Assembly (NCBI GenBank): GCA_903934035.1
Contig: CAIZMK010000122.1
Location: 1-44,455, forward strand
Direction: 5' to 3'
Length of the DNA stretch: 44,455 bases
Origin: an uncultured Methylococcaceae bacterium
Lineage (GTDB): Bacteria > Pseudomonadota > Gammaproteobacteria > Methylococcales > Methylomonadaceae
The translations under genes and the position numbers were made by a program. Positions 7,750 to 16,262 of the stretch are shown here, piece after piece. Within the stretch, counting starts at the first letter, position 1, and each line of letters starts with the position of its first letter. The notes beneath the pieces were generated by a model. It did not search any database. It had not been told where the DNA came from and was given only the letters and a program-made list of their open reading frames with translations.

Positions 7750-8984
7750 ATAATTTGAAGAAAGTCAAAAAAAGTTTTTCTGAAGAGCTCAATAAAAGTT
7801 TGTTCCATAAATTTAACAGAAAAGTCACTACTACATTCTTCGTCAATGAATTTAATTTAAGAGCGCATGGAACAAAGGTTATTGCTTACGAAACAGGCAG
7901 AAAGTGGCTAAAAGGTATCGCTTTACCTCAAACCTCTAAAATACAGGTGCTGGTTGAATGGTTGGGACTCGATCCCAAAATATTATTTGATATTAATAGT
8001 CGGAACGATCACAAACAAGAATCAGACCCTCAATTTAATAACACCTTAGATATTTCAGATGAGCATCGCTCTTTAGAAGCTATATATTTAATAGCCAATC
8101 AACTAACTCATAATCAACGACACCTATTGTTATTTACTGCTTTAACAGCCCAGTATTTTTCGGAAAAAAAGAATTTTATTTTTGATTATGATTATTTCAT
8201 CAAGAAAAATTCTCTACTTTTACAAGGTACAGAAAGCCACGATCTAGAACAGGTATTAGCTTTAAAAAGCTCAAAAACGATGGCGCAAGCTTTCCAAGTT
8301 GAGTTACAGAATTATCGCAAAGGGGGCTCAGCGTTTTGGAATGAGCTCGACATTACATCCATCACTAATAACGAGGGGGAATTTATGGAGTCTCTAGGTA
8401 TACAAGGTGATATCAACGAAACTACTGATATCGATACCATACCTGAAAAAGGTCAGCACATAGAACATTTTGCCTATTACGATACTTTAACCGGATTACC
8501 TAATTGTTTACTGCTAAATGACAGAATAAATCAGGCTATAGTCTCTGCGAGCAGATATAAGGCTAAAATGGCGTTGTTATTTGTAGATTATGACGATTTT
8601 AAAACGATTAACAGCCAATACGGGCACGTTGCCGGTGATGCGTTTTTAGTTGACATTAGTTTAGCTATGTCTAGTATGCTTCGACGATCAGATACTCTAG
8701 CAAGACTGGGCGGTGATGAGTTTATTATATTAATGCCGGAAATTTCTCGTGTTTCTCCTATAAATATTCTGTTAGACAAAATCTTGGAAGCTTGTAATAG
8801 CCCTGTGCCCCATAACACAGATAATTTACAGATCTCTGCCAGTATAGGTTGCGCCGTGTTTAATGGCGAGATAGATAAAGACATGGATGCTCAAGATTTA
8901 TTACACCGTGCTCATCAAGCTATGCATTTGGCAAAAAAATCGGGTAAAAACACGTATCACATTTTTGATCAGCTAACAGACTGA
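7746..8984 (+). CDS. HTH-GGDEF protein, probable diguanylate cyclase
   Basis: Probably makes cyclic di-GMP from two GTP. The C-terminal GGDEF domain (about residues 240-408) has an intact active site GGDEF at 322-326 and an inhibitory I-site RRSD at 313-316, exactly five residues upstream. The N-terminal about 85 residues (FVNEFNLRA...ITYETGRKWLKG-like...WLGLD) read as a phage-repressor-type helix-turn-helix that binds DNA, an unusual partner for GGDEF. No membrane segment is seen, so the protein should be cytoplasmic. In the same frame just past its TGA the sequence continues into an EAL domain start, so this is the 5' part of a former HTH-GGDEF-EAL gene. Activity of the remaining cyclase is plausible but not shown. 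Confidence 0.85.
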   Translation: MNNLKKVKKSFSEELNKSLFHKFNRKVTTTFFVNEFNLRAHGTKVIAYETGRKWLKGIALPQTSKIQVLVEWLGLDPKILFDINSRNDHKQESDPQFNNTLDISDEHRSLEAIYLIANQLTHNQRHLLLFTALTAQYFSEKKNFIFDYDYFIKKNSLLLQGTESHDLEQVLALKSSKTMAQAFQVELQNYRKGGSAFWNELDITSITNNEGEFMESLGIQGDINETTDIDTIPEKGQHIEHFAYYDTLTGLPNCLLLNDRINQAIVSASRYKAKMALLFVDYDDFKTINSQYGHVAGDAFLVDISLAMSSMLRRSDTLARLGGDEFIILMPEISRVSPINILLDKILEACNSPVPHNTDNLQISASIGCAVFNGEIDKDMDAQDLLHRAHQAMHLAKKSGKNTYHIFDQLTD

Positions 8985-9200
8985 CAGGTCAATACCCAGT
9001 ATCAACATTTGTTTGAAATACAAACAGGGTTAGCTATAGGGGAGTTTGAGTTGTATTACCAGCCCAAAGTCAATATGCGCAAGATAGTTTTATTGGTGTT
9101 GAAGCGTTAATAAGCAGGAGTCATCATACAGGGCTTATTGGCAGCTAATGAGTTTTTGCCTTTGATTGAGGATCATCATTTGCTTAATGATTTAGGTATG
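8985..9200 (+). pseudogene. Remnant of an EAL (c-di-GMP phosphodiesterase) domain
   Basis: Immediately after the GGDEF stop codon, in the same frame, comes HLFEIQTGLAIGEFELYYQPKV, the standard EAL opening. Later frames give FIGVEALI, containing the EAL glutamate motif itself, and then AANEFLPLIEDHHLLNDLG. At least two frameshifts and several stops separate these pieces, and the homology ends at a dispersed repeat (9208). The phosphodiesterase half of the gene is therefore dead. Confidence 0.85.
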
Positions 9201-9207
9201 TCAGACC

Positions 9208-9239
9208 AAAGGTGGGCAAACGATAAAGCTGTTTGCACA
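9208..9239. repeat. 32-bp direct repeat, left copy flanking hicAB
   Basis: GGTGGGCAAACGATAAAGCT and flanks are repeated exactly at 9887-9918. The two copies bracket the hicAB pair and a family A element. Confidence 0.85.
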
Positions 9240-9259
9240 CCCTACACGCTGTTTTATTT

Positions 9260-9375
9260 GAGGTCGGAATAAGACAGCGCTAACAAAGCGTTTGATGGCG
9301 TTTCCGGCACAGGAGCCGAGTGAATGCCGGAAACGCTTTTCTCGCTTACGCTCGTAAAGCCTTATTCCGGCCTAC
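9260..9375. repeat. Family A palindromic repeat, full copy
   Basis: About 116 bp with complementary outer arms (GTCGGAATAAG / CTTATTCCGGCC) and inner arms GGCGTTTCCGGCA / TGCCGGAAACGC. Other full copies: 9981-10097, 15739-15855, 22159-22275, 26271-26386. Partial copies: 7384-7435, 19103-19157, 37926-37980. Confidence 0.9.
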
Positions 9376-9394
9376 TAGGCTGTTTTAGATAGGG

Positions 9395-9607
9395 TTATGC
9401 TTGAACTTCAACGAAGGTGCTTGCAGAATGTGGCATTGGAATATATTGCCCTTCTTCTTTAAGCCCTTCAATATGAAACTCGATGGCTTCTTGTATGAGT
9501 TGCAGGGCTTCTTGATGTGATTCGCCTGCAGCTATACAGCCGGGGAGATCAGGTACATAGGCGCCAAAGCTTGTTGGACCTTCTTCAATAACAACTAAAT
9601 AACGCAT
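9395..9607 (-). CDS. hicB: HicB-family antitoxin
   Basis: A 70-residue protein with the HicB partial RNase-H-like fold: MRYLVVIEEG, then FGAYVPDLPGCIAAG and ALQLIQEAIEFHIEGL. It neutralises HicA by direct binding. It is at the short end for HicB and has no evident C-terminal DNA-binding domain, so autoregulation may need another factor. It lies 11 bp downstream of hicA on the same strand, the usual hicAB order. Confidence 0.93.
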   Translation of the reverse strand: MRYLVVIEEGPTSFGAYVPDLPGCIAAGESHQEALQLIQEAIEFHIEGLKEEGQYIPMPHSASTFVEVQA

Positions 9608-9618
9608 ATAAACCTCTA

Positions 9619-9804
9619 CTACTTAAGTCCCGCTTGTTTCAGAACGTTTAAAAGTGTTCCTTGCGGAACATCTACGCTGGGTTTTCCAGCAACAGTAACC
9701 GTACCAGATTTAATGGGATGGTGATATTGGCGATGACTTCCTTTTTGCCGGATTTGCTGCCAACCATCCAATTCAATTGTTGCGATAAGGTCTTTAATTT
9801 TCAT
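9619..9804 (-). CDS. hicA: HicA-family mRNA interferase toxin
   Basis: A 61-residue toxin of the double-stranded RNA-binding-like HicA family that cleaves mRNA. The catalytic histidine is His24 in KGSHRQYHHP, followed by the conserved strand GTVTVAGK and the C-terminal helix GTLLNVLKQAGL. All family elements are present, so it should be active. It is the first gene of the pair, and the module is bracketed by 32-bp direct repeats, which suggests it moved or was duplicated as a unit. Confidence 0.94.
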   Translation of the reverse strand: MKIKDLIATIELDGWQQIRQKGSHRQYHHPIKSGTVTVAGKPSVDVPQGTLLNVLKQAGLK

Positions 9805-9886
9805 GAGATGAGTTTAACATGATTTAACTTATATGATTAAAGCCAGGTAGGGTAGACAATGTTTTTCTGCCCACCGTTTATCGACA

Positions 9887-9918
9887 AAAGGTGGGCAAAC
9901 GATAAAGCTGTTTGCACA
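9887..9918. repeat. 32-bp direct repeat, right copy flanking hicAB
   Basis: Exact copy of 9208-9239. Each copy is followed by a family A element (9260-9375 and 9981-10097), so the unit repeat-plus-element is duplicated on both sides of hicAB. Confidence 0.85.
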
Positions 9919-9980
9919 TTTTATTTATTACCTAGTTGTTCATCAATCCTAATATGCTTTTTTAGGTGGGAGAATAAGCT

Positions 9981-10097
9981 GTAGGCCGGAATAAGACCAT
10001 GCTAGCGTAGCGCGTGGTGGCGTTTCCGGCACAGGAGTGGAGTAAATGCCGGAAACGCTTTGCTCGCTTATGCTCGTAAAGCCTTATTCCGGCCTAC
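9981..10097. repeat. Family A palindromic repeat, full copy
   Basis: Starts GTAGGCCGGAATAAG and ends CTTATTCCGGCCTAC, with inner arms GTTTCCGGCA / TGCCGGAAAC. It lies just past the 3' end of the Rhs unit on the minus strand and could act as an mRNA 3'-end structure. Confidence 0.92.
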
Positions 10098-10119
10098 TAG
10101 GCAGTTACTGTTATAGCCT

Positions 10120-10557
10120 TTAATATTTTGGTGGTTTGTCTATACATTCATAACTTGGTATAAATGCCAAAATTTTCTTAACATTTTCAGGTGATACAAA
10201 TGTAAAAGGTCTATCTAACAAATCCTTAACATGATTCTCTATCACAGTATATGTATACAAGCCGCCTTGTGTTTCTGATATGTCTATCGTAGCACTTTGG
10301 TGCGTTATGTTTAGAGGAGCGGTATTTATCATTTTGCCATTCTTTAATTCTAAAATCCTTCCTTGCTTACCATCAAGGCTGAATATTAAAACTGCTTTAC
10401 CGGTTTGCGTCTTGCATGCTGTGTAAAGCACGGCAGTTTGTGAGCTTTCGAGTTCAGTGAGATAACGATCAGGAAATTTATCAAAGTCTACAGATTGCCC
10501 AAATGCATTAGTAGATAGTAAAAGCTGGATTACAATCAGAATAGTTCTAGCACTCAA
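10120..10557 (-). CDS. Small secreted protein, candidate immunity protein for the Rhs effector
   Basis: A 145-residue protein of no recognised family. It opens with a signal peptide (ILIVIQLLLSTNAFG, probable cleavage after FG or GQ), so the mature protein should be periplasmic. Two cysteines (in YTACKTQ and SYECIDK) could form a disulfide. Its TTG start overlaps the TGA of the Rhs gene, giving tight translational coupling. A gene of unknown family immediately after an Rhs C-terminal toxin domain is the standard position for the cognate immunity gene; periplasmic targeting fits a toxin that attacks peptidoglycan. The immunity role is inferred from position only. Confidence 0.6.
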   Translation of the reverse strand: MSARTILIVIQLLLSTNAFGQSVDFDKFPDRYLTELESSQTAVLYTACKTQTGKAVLIFSLDGKQGRILELKNGKMINTAPLNITHQSATIDISETQGGLYTYTVIENHVKDLLDRPFTFVSPENVKKILAFIPSYECIDKPPKY

Positions 10558-13500
10558 TGGCCTACCCCATATGTATTTGCATAGATACCTGTTGCATTCA
10601 GTCCGCCACCAGTGAAGCTGTTGTTTAATGGGCCAAATTGAGTTTGTATCGGCAATCTAAAAAATGGTGCTGTTGAATTATTATTGCGAAAATTAAAATT
10701 TAACGCGCCATTCGTTGGGTCTATTTCACCATTTGTGCGGGCATTTCGCGCAACAGCCACTGCGTTTTTACATGCTTGGTAAGTTTGCTGTTCAGAAGCA
10801 GGAACTATTGAAGTTGTTGGTGCTGTAGCAGGTCTATTATCACCGAGAGCATTATCTCCGTTGATTACCACCTGCGCTATATTTGATCTTGCTTGATCTA
10901 AATTAGCACCTGAAAAAGACCTTGTTTCATTGAAGATGATATTTGCAATTTGTGCATCTGTTAGTTCAAGCCCCAACAAATCAACAAAACTCAAAGGATT
11001 ATTCCCCACATACCCATAAGTATTAACCCCTCCAGCCAAGCCAATTAAATCACTCTCGATATACCGTCCTATCGCAGGATTGTAATCCCTGAATCCGTTG
11101 TAATGCAGTCCGGTACTATTATCATAATACTGACCAGGAAAACGTAAATTATAGCTGAACGTCGAGCTGGTGGCGGCTTGGGTGCCGAAGGCTTCGCTAT
11201 CCCAGCGCCAAACTACGGCGCCGGTGTTGTCGCTAATTGCTCGTGGAGCATTGAGATGGTCGGCGTAGACATAATAGGCGTTATTGCCAGATAACACGGC
11301 AACTGGCGTATTGGCTAGCCATACAGTTTCTTGGAGGGCTGTGCCGCTTTGATTGTATTCACCTAGTAACTGTCCAGCTTCGTCATAGACAAAATAAGTG
11401 CCGGTCTGGATATATTTGCTAGGATGAAGGTGCATGTCGGCAAGTTTAGTTTGGGCGCAAACTACGTCGGCTGTGGTGATTTTATTGTCATGGTTACAAT
11501 CAGCGGAAAGATTAATGGGTGCAGTGCCTAGGGTCATTAGGACTATCAGACGTAAGTCTGTCGCTGTTAAGGTGCCGTCTTGGTTAGCGTCCCCTGATAA
11601 ATCAGGTGCTAAGCCGGTGACTTTGGCATCACGTTGTCCTAGTCCATTGATTCGGTAGTATTCGCTGCCGAAACTGATGCTCGATGCTTGTTCTAATCGA
11701 CCTCTGCCGTCGTAGTTAAAAGTGTTATAACCGTCGTTTATCACATGCCCAGCTGGATCATAGCTATAGCTATTCAAGGTCTGGTTATTAGTGTCGGTAA
11801 TCCCTAATAAGCGGTTGCTATTTAGATCTAGTTTGTAGTTTTTGCTGGTTGAACCTGAAGTTAGCAGTTGTGTGCGATTGCCATTGGCATCGTAACTATA
11901 TGTCATTTGTGTGAGAGGATCGTTATAAGCGATCAAACGCCCCAGCTTATCGTAACTAAAACTTTGATCGTGGTTGAGATCGGAGTCGGTGTAACTGCTG
12001 ATGCGGCTAGCGGCATCATAAGCTAATTGCCGTGAACGGTTGCCTAAATCATAGCTAAGCAGACGCCCATCTAAATCAAAGTTGCGGCTAGTGGTTGCGC
12101 CATTGCCAAATACCCAGCTTTTTGCAGAACCAAAGGGCTGATATTTTATGGCGCTGAGTAAAGGCACGTTATTGCTATCTAGTGCGGTTACTTGGCCGTT
12201 ACTGTTGTATTTCAGTTGCACCATTTTGCCGGAAGGGTAGGTAAGTGAAGTGAGTTGACCTTTGGATGAATAACCATATTGAGTGACTAGTCTTAACGAG
12301 CCGCTGATCAGGGTTTTGCTAGCGACCCTTCCATGTAGATCATAAGCCCATAGTGTTGTGTCGGTTCCGTCACTCATCTGGGTTAGATGACCTATGCCAT
12401 TGACGCCTTGATCATAACTAAAGTTGATAGGAGCTTTGTTGGGGTAACTAGATTGAGATACGCGATTTAAAGCATCGTAACTGTAAGTAACGGTTTGCCC
12501 TCTAGCATCAATAGTACTGATGGGGTTGCCAACGGCATCACGGTTAATTTGACTTAGACCTGTGTCGGTGCTGGAAGTAATCAATTTTTGACCGAAACCA
12601 TCATAGCCATATCGAGTAATATGGTTTAAGGGATCAATCAATGCTAGCGGGTTGTTGTTGCTATCATAGCTACTGGTAGTGATGTCACCGAGAGGATCGA
12701 CACTGCTAATTAAGCGATTCAGTCGATCATAGGCCAAGTTAGTTTTGTTGCTAAGTGGATCAGCAACACTGGTGGTATTGCCATTGGCGTCATAGCCAAA
12801 TTTAGAGGTTTGGTTTTGAGCACCTATGATATTTGCCAATCGGCTAAGACCATCAAAAACCTGCGAGCGCGTACTAGCTAAAGTATTAGTTGGATCAAAG
12901 GTTTTGGTGTTAAGGCGGTTACCCATTAAATCTAATGTGTAATCGATATGATTGCCTAGTGTATCGATAATACTGATTAAACGATGAGCATTATCGTAAC
13001 TATAGGAAAGACTGCTTGCATCTGGCAAAGTTAGCTTGATGAGCTGGCCTGCGGCATCAAATTTGTATCGTGTCACTTCTGTGCCTACTGTTGAAGTAAT
13101 CAGCCTGCCACGAGCATCGTATTGAAGGCTAGTTACTAAGCCGTTAGGATCTTTAAAGCTGAGTGGTTGGCCGTCGGCGTTATAACTTGAAATGTTAGTG
13201 ACATGACCCAAGGCATCAGTAACAGCATTGAGGTTACCTAGACTATCGTAAGCAAAGTGTGTGACATCACTAACGTCAGTGCGCGGGCCGTCTATACTTA
13301 AGGGTTGACTCGAACTATTGTAAGTAAAAGTCCATATTTTTGTTTGAGTACCTGCGCTGATTGTTTTTTGCAGCAAATTACCTTTGCTATCAAAGTTAAA
13401 ATTGGAGGTTTTGGTGGGCTCTTTAATGCTGATTGGTAAGCGGAAATTAGAATGCCAAGTAGTTATTGTGGATCTTGCTTGTGGAGTTCCTGCGGCTTCG

Positions 13501-14810
13501 GTACTTAAAAGTTGAAGATTTCGTGTCGTATCGTAAGTGTAAGTACTGGTGTTTCCGTTGAAATCAATCTGGCTACTTATATTGCCATTGGCATCATAAG
13601 TCTTAGTGGTTTTGGTCGTCGCATAAGTAGCAGGGCAACTCGGGCAACTTTGATTCATCTGAGTTTCTAAAGGCACTTCATTGATGGAGGTGAAAGTTGA
13701 GGTACGAGTGACACCCAGCGCATCAGTGACCGGCACATAAGCATTGGTCAGATAGCTAAAGTCTAATGTGTATTTGTAAACGCCACCAGCAAATTCAGTG
13801 GAAATATCGCGGCCAGCACTATCGTAAGCATCGCTGGAATAACGAGTGCCTTTTTCATCAATTACGCCTGTTAGCGCATTGGGGTAAGTAATATTTTCGT
13901 AAATGAATTTTCGTTGTGTTGCATCAGGATAAGTGACAGTCGAAAGATTATTTTTTACATCGTAACTATAAGCGTAAATGCCAGCGTTCGGTACAGTGAC
14001 TGAAGAAACGTTGGTGCCCGTATAAGCAAAATTTAAGCTGCGTCCGAAGGCATTAGTAACTGTGGCCAAGTAGCCTTGGGCATTATAGCTAAGGTTCTGA
14101 CTTAAGCCAGCACGGTCGGTAACGCTGGTTAGTTGACCAATGGTATTATAGATTTCAACTTCATCCAGCCCTGTCGTATATTGCCAACCATTAGATACTT
14201 TAATCAGCCTGGAATTAATATCACTGTCAGATTGCCAAAGGCTGCCATTTTGGTAGAAATTTAGGATCTTACCGTCATCGCGCGTCACATCGACTGCATA
14301 GTTGTATTGATAATTACCATTAATAAGAAAAATTCCATAATAAACAGCACTAACATTACGACTATAGCTACCATGCCAGCCCACACCAAAACTCGTTATA
14401 CTGGTATCGGAGCTATTATAAGAACGCTTGAGTATTAGGGGCGATGAATCGCTGCTGAAATAATCAACTTCATTCATATATTTATTGCCAGTTGCAATAA
14501 CTACAGGATCGCCAGCTAATTCAAGTGTGCTATTACTATCAGGGTTAGTACTATTGCCGTAACTTTTTGATGGATTCTGGGTAATACATTCATCGCCGTC
14601 AATATCACCATCTGGCAATTCACAATAAACGGGCTGAACTGCATAAGCCGGCATAGAGACAGGAATCATGATTGCTAGTGTAAATGACAACGCGATACGA
14701 CTAGTCATTTTTGCTAAGAAATGCTTCATACTTGGTTTTTGCTTTATTACAGTCTTTTTTGAATGTACGAGTTCATTAACGGAAGATCCGTTATTTGCGA
14801 TGGCAGTCAT
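10554..14810 (-). CDS. Secreted Rhs/YD-repeat protein with internal dockerin and SleB-like C-terminal domain
   Basis: 1418 residues. A strong AGGAAGG ribosome site precedes ATG 14810. A signal-type segment (about residues 38-57, LSFTLAIMIPVSMPAYA) indicates export; it sits after an about 35-residue leader, so ATG 14727 is an alternative start. Then follow a DUF6531-like segment (GDPVVIATGNKYMNEVDYF), many YD repeats (YDxxGxL type), and at residues 1074-1117 two EF-hand-like dockerin loops: D1074-N1076-D1078...D1085 and D1104-N1106-D1108...D1115. The Rhs core ends with RDYNPAIGRYIESD and NNPLSFVDLLGL (to 1281). The 137-residue variable tail starts with a NETRSFSG segment (candidate catalytic Glu1295) and QARSNIAQVVING, resembling SleB/CwlJ cell-wall hydrolases. 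Probable role: contact-dependent or surface-displayed toxin. Confidence 0.88.
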   Translation of the reverse strand: MTAIANNGSSVNELVHSKKTVIKQKPSMKHFLAKMTSRIALSFTLAIMIPVSMPAYAVQPVYCELPDGDIDGDECITQNPSKSYGNSTNPDSNSTLELAGDPVVIATGNKYMNEVDYFSSDSSPLILKRSYNSSDTSITSFGVGWHGSYSRNVSAVYYGIFLINGNYQYNYAVDVTRDDGKILNFYQNGSLWQSDSDINSRLIKVSNGWQYTTGLDEVEIYNTIGQLTSVTDRAGLSQNLSYNAQGYLATVTNAFGRSLNFAYTGTNVSSVTVPNAGIYAYSYDVKNNLSTVTYPDATQRKFIYENITYPNALTGVIDEKGTRYSSDAYDSAGRDISTEFAGGVYKYTLDFSYLTNAYVPVTDALGVTRTSTFTSINEVPLETQMNQSCPSCPATYATTKTTKTYDANGNISSQIDFNGNTSTYTYDTTRNLQLLSTEAAGTPQARSTITTWHSNFRLPISIKEPTKTSNFNFDSKGNLLQKTISAGTQTKIWTFTYNSSSQPLSIDGPRTDVSDVTHFAYDSLGNLNAVTDALGHVTNISSYNADGQPLSFKDPNGLVTSLQYDARGRLITSTVGTEVTRYKFDAAGQLIKLTLPDASSLSYSYDNAHRLISIIDTLGNHIDYTLDLMGNRLNTKTFDPTNTLASTRSQVFDGLSRLANIIGAQNQTSKFGYDANGNTTSVADPLSNKTNLAYDRLNRLISSVDPLGDITTSSYDSNNNPLALIDPLNHITRYGYDGFGQKLITSSTDTGLSQINRDAVGNPISTIDARGQTVTYSYDALNRVSQSSYPNKAPINFSYDQGVNGIGHLTQMSDGTDTTLWAYDLHGRVASKTLISGSLRLVTQYGYSSKGQLTSLTYPSGKMVQLKYNSNGQVTALDSNNVPLLSAIKYQPFGSAKSWVFGNGATTSRNFDLDGRLLSYDLGNRSRQLAYDAASRISSYTDSDLNHDQSFSYDKLGRLIAYNDPLTQMTYSYDANGNRTQLLTSGSTSKNYKLDLNSNRLLGITDTNNQTLNSYSYDPAGHVINDGYNTFNYDGRGRLEQASSISFGSEYYRINGLGQRDAKVTGLAPDLSGDANQDGTLTATDLRLIVLMTLGTAPINLSADCNHDNKITTADVVCAQTKLADMHLHPSKYIQTGTYFVYDEAGQLLGEYNQSGTALQETVWLANTPVAVLSGNNAYYVYADHLNAPRAISDNTGAVVWRWDSEAFGTQAATSSTFSYNLRFPGQYYDNSTGLHYNGFRDYNPAIGRYIESDLIGLAGGVNTYGYVGNNPLSFVDLLGLELTDAQIANIIFNETRSFSGANLDQARSNIAQVVINGDNALGDNRPATAPTTSIVPASEQQTYQACKNAVAVARNARTNGEIDPTNGALNFNFRNNNSTAPFFRLPIQTQFGPLNNSFTGGGLNATGIYANTYGVGH

Positions 14811-14896
14811 ATTCCTTCCTATTATTTAGATATTGGAACCAGACGACAACGCTACAAAAGCAGGGCGATTGGTTTTGAATGGGTTTGTTGGGGTAT

Positions 14897-15535
14897 TTAA
14901 ATAAAATGCTTGCGATGTTGTGTTAGTAGAAATGACAAGCCACTTAGCATAAGCAACAAAAAAGTAGTGGGTTCAGGGATAGATACCAGGTTTGCGGTGT
15001 TTAGGTATGAATAATCGGTGATGGTTATGGATCTACTTTGAGTGGTAGCCTCAATATTGAGGGAATTAGCATCAGAAAGACTATTAATCGATAGTGTAAT
15101 TGGACTGATGCCTGCAACTAGCGTATTAAAAGACAATACCGCTAGAGTAAAACTGCTAGCTTGAGCAGCGCTTAAACTAGCCGGATCATACAATGAGGTA
15201 TCGATCAAACTAACAAGTCCATTACTTGGTGTCGATAAGGATAAACTATTGCCAAGGTTTAAAGGATCAAGTTGATCGATGCCCAGCACTAGTGGATCGC
15301 CAAAAGCCACATTGACTAAGGATAGTAAAGTGGAATCGAAGCTAATATTTAAATCAAAGCTACCAAGAGCGATGCCAGTAGCCAATCCAGTAATGTTGAC
15401 ATCAAAAAGAACAGTCGTTCCAGTGCTAACAGTTTGAGTGTCAGAGCTGATGCTAAGAATAGGGTTTGCATGAGATGAAGTGGTGAAAAGAAAAAATAAT
15501 ACCGTACTACTAACGAAAAAAAGGGCTTTATTCAT
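14897..15535 (-). CDS. Secreted cohesin-like PEP-CTERM protein
   Basis: 212 residues: signal peptide (LFFVSSTVLFFLFTTSSHA), a single beta-sandwich domain about residues 27-175 with cohesin-like features (VSTGTTVLFDVNITGL, GSFDLNISFDSTLLSLV, then LSFNTLVAG near the end), and a C-terminal sorting signal beginning PEPTTFLLLMLSG and ending in a basic tail QHRKHF. PEP-CTERM signals are processed by exosortase, which anchors or releases proteins at the Gram-negative surface; no exosortase gene is in the window. It lies 86 bp upstream of the Rhs gene on the same strand. Cohesins bind dockerins, and the Rhs protein carries a dockerin, so this protein is a likely surface receptor for it. The cohesin call rests on pattern, not a search. 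Confidence 0.75.
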   Translation of the reverse strand: MNKALFFVSSTVLFFLFTTSSHANPILSISSDTQTVSTGTTVLFDVNITGLATGIALGSFDLNISFDSTLLSLVNVAFGDPLVLGIDQLDPLNLGNSLSLSTPSNGLVSLIDTSLYDPASLSAAQASSFTLAVLSFNTLVAGISPITLSINSLSDANSLNIEATTQSRSITITDYSYLNTANLVSIPEPTTFLLLMLSGLSFLLTQHRKHFI

Positions 15536-15738
15536 GAGTGTCCCAAAGTATTTACAATCAGAACTTAGGCTTATGCAGTAATGATGCCAGTCAGTTTGGT
15601 TTATAGGTTTGGCGCACTATCTACTATTAAATACTTACTCAACAAGTACTCCAAAATATAAAAGTGTATAAAAGCCTGACATTTATATCGCTCCAGCGGC
15701 ATTCCCATGCGCAGCGTCACTGCTACAGTTAAGCTTTT

Positions 15739-15855
15739 GTAGGCAGGAATAAGACCATGCTAGCGTAGCGCGTGGTGGCAATACCGGCACAGGATCGATG
15801 TGATTGCCGGAAACGCTTTGCTCGCTTACGCTCGTAAAGCCTTATTCCGGCCTAC
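15739..15855. repeat. Family A palindromic repeat, full copy
   Basis: Arms GTAGGCAGGAATAAG and CTTATTCCGGCCTAC around a TACCGGCA / TGCCGGAAAC core. The surrounding gap 15536-16262 also holds TTACGCC / GGTGTAATACGC-type repeats (about 15900-16005) and a GGAACGCCAAGCCCC repeat (about 16208-16263) that abuts the kdpC stop. I see no gene in it; the promoter of the cohesin gene should lie at 15536-15700. Confidence 0.9.
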
Positions 15856-16262
15856 AATAAGTTCAAATATTTCTTAACTGTGGGCAGTGATGCGCAGCGT
15901 GGGAACGATCGAACCCGCAACTTGTGAGGCGTTGAGCGTAGCGTATTACGCCAATGATGCACGGTGAATAAGGTGTAATACGCTAAAGCTATTGCACCCT
16001 ACATACTAAGTGGATATTGAAAGTGTCAATTTTCTTTACAGTGAGTTTAAGCACTTTAAATCGATGACCTCATGATCTTGATTGACTGGTTAGGGTCATA
16101 ATCATGCCTAAATCAACATAGGCCTTAGATTGGGTGTCAGAATATTTTACACTCGGCATTTAAGCACCCTTACAAACTTTGAGTTGGCTTTGAGGGGTAG
16201 ATCTTGTGGGAACGCCAAGCCCCAGCTTGGCATTGGTGCCGCAGAGCTGGCGCTTAGCGTTC

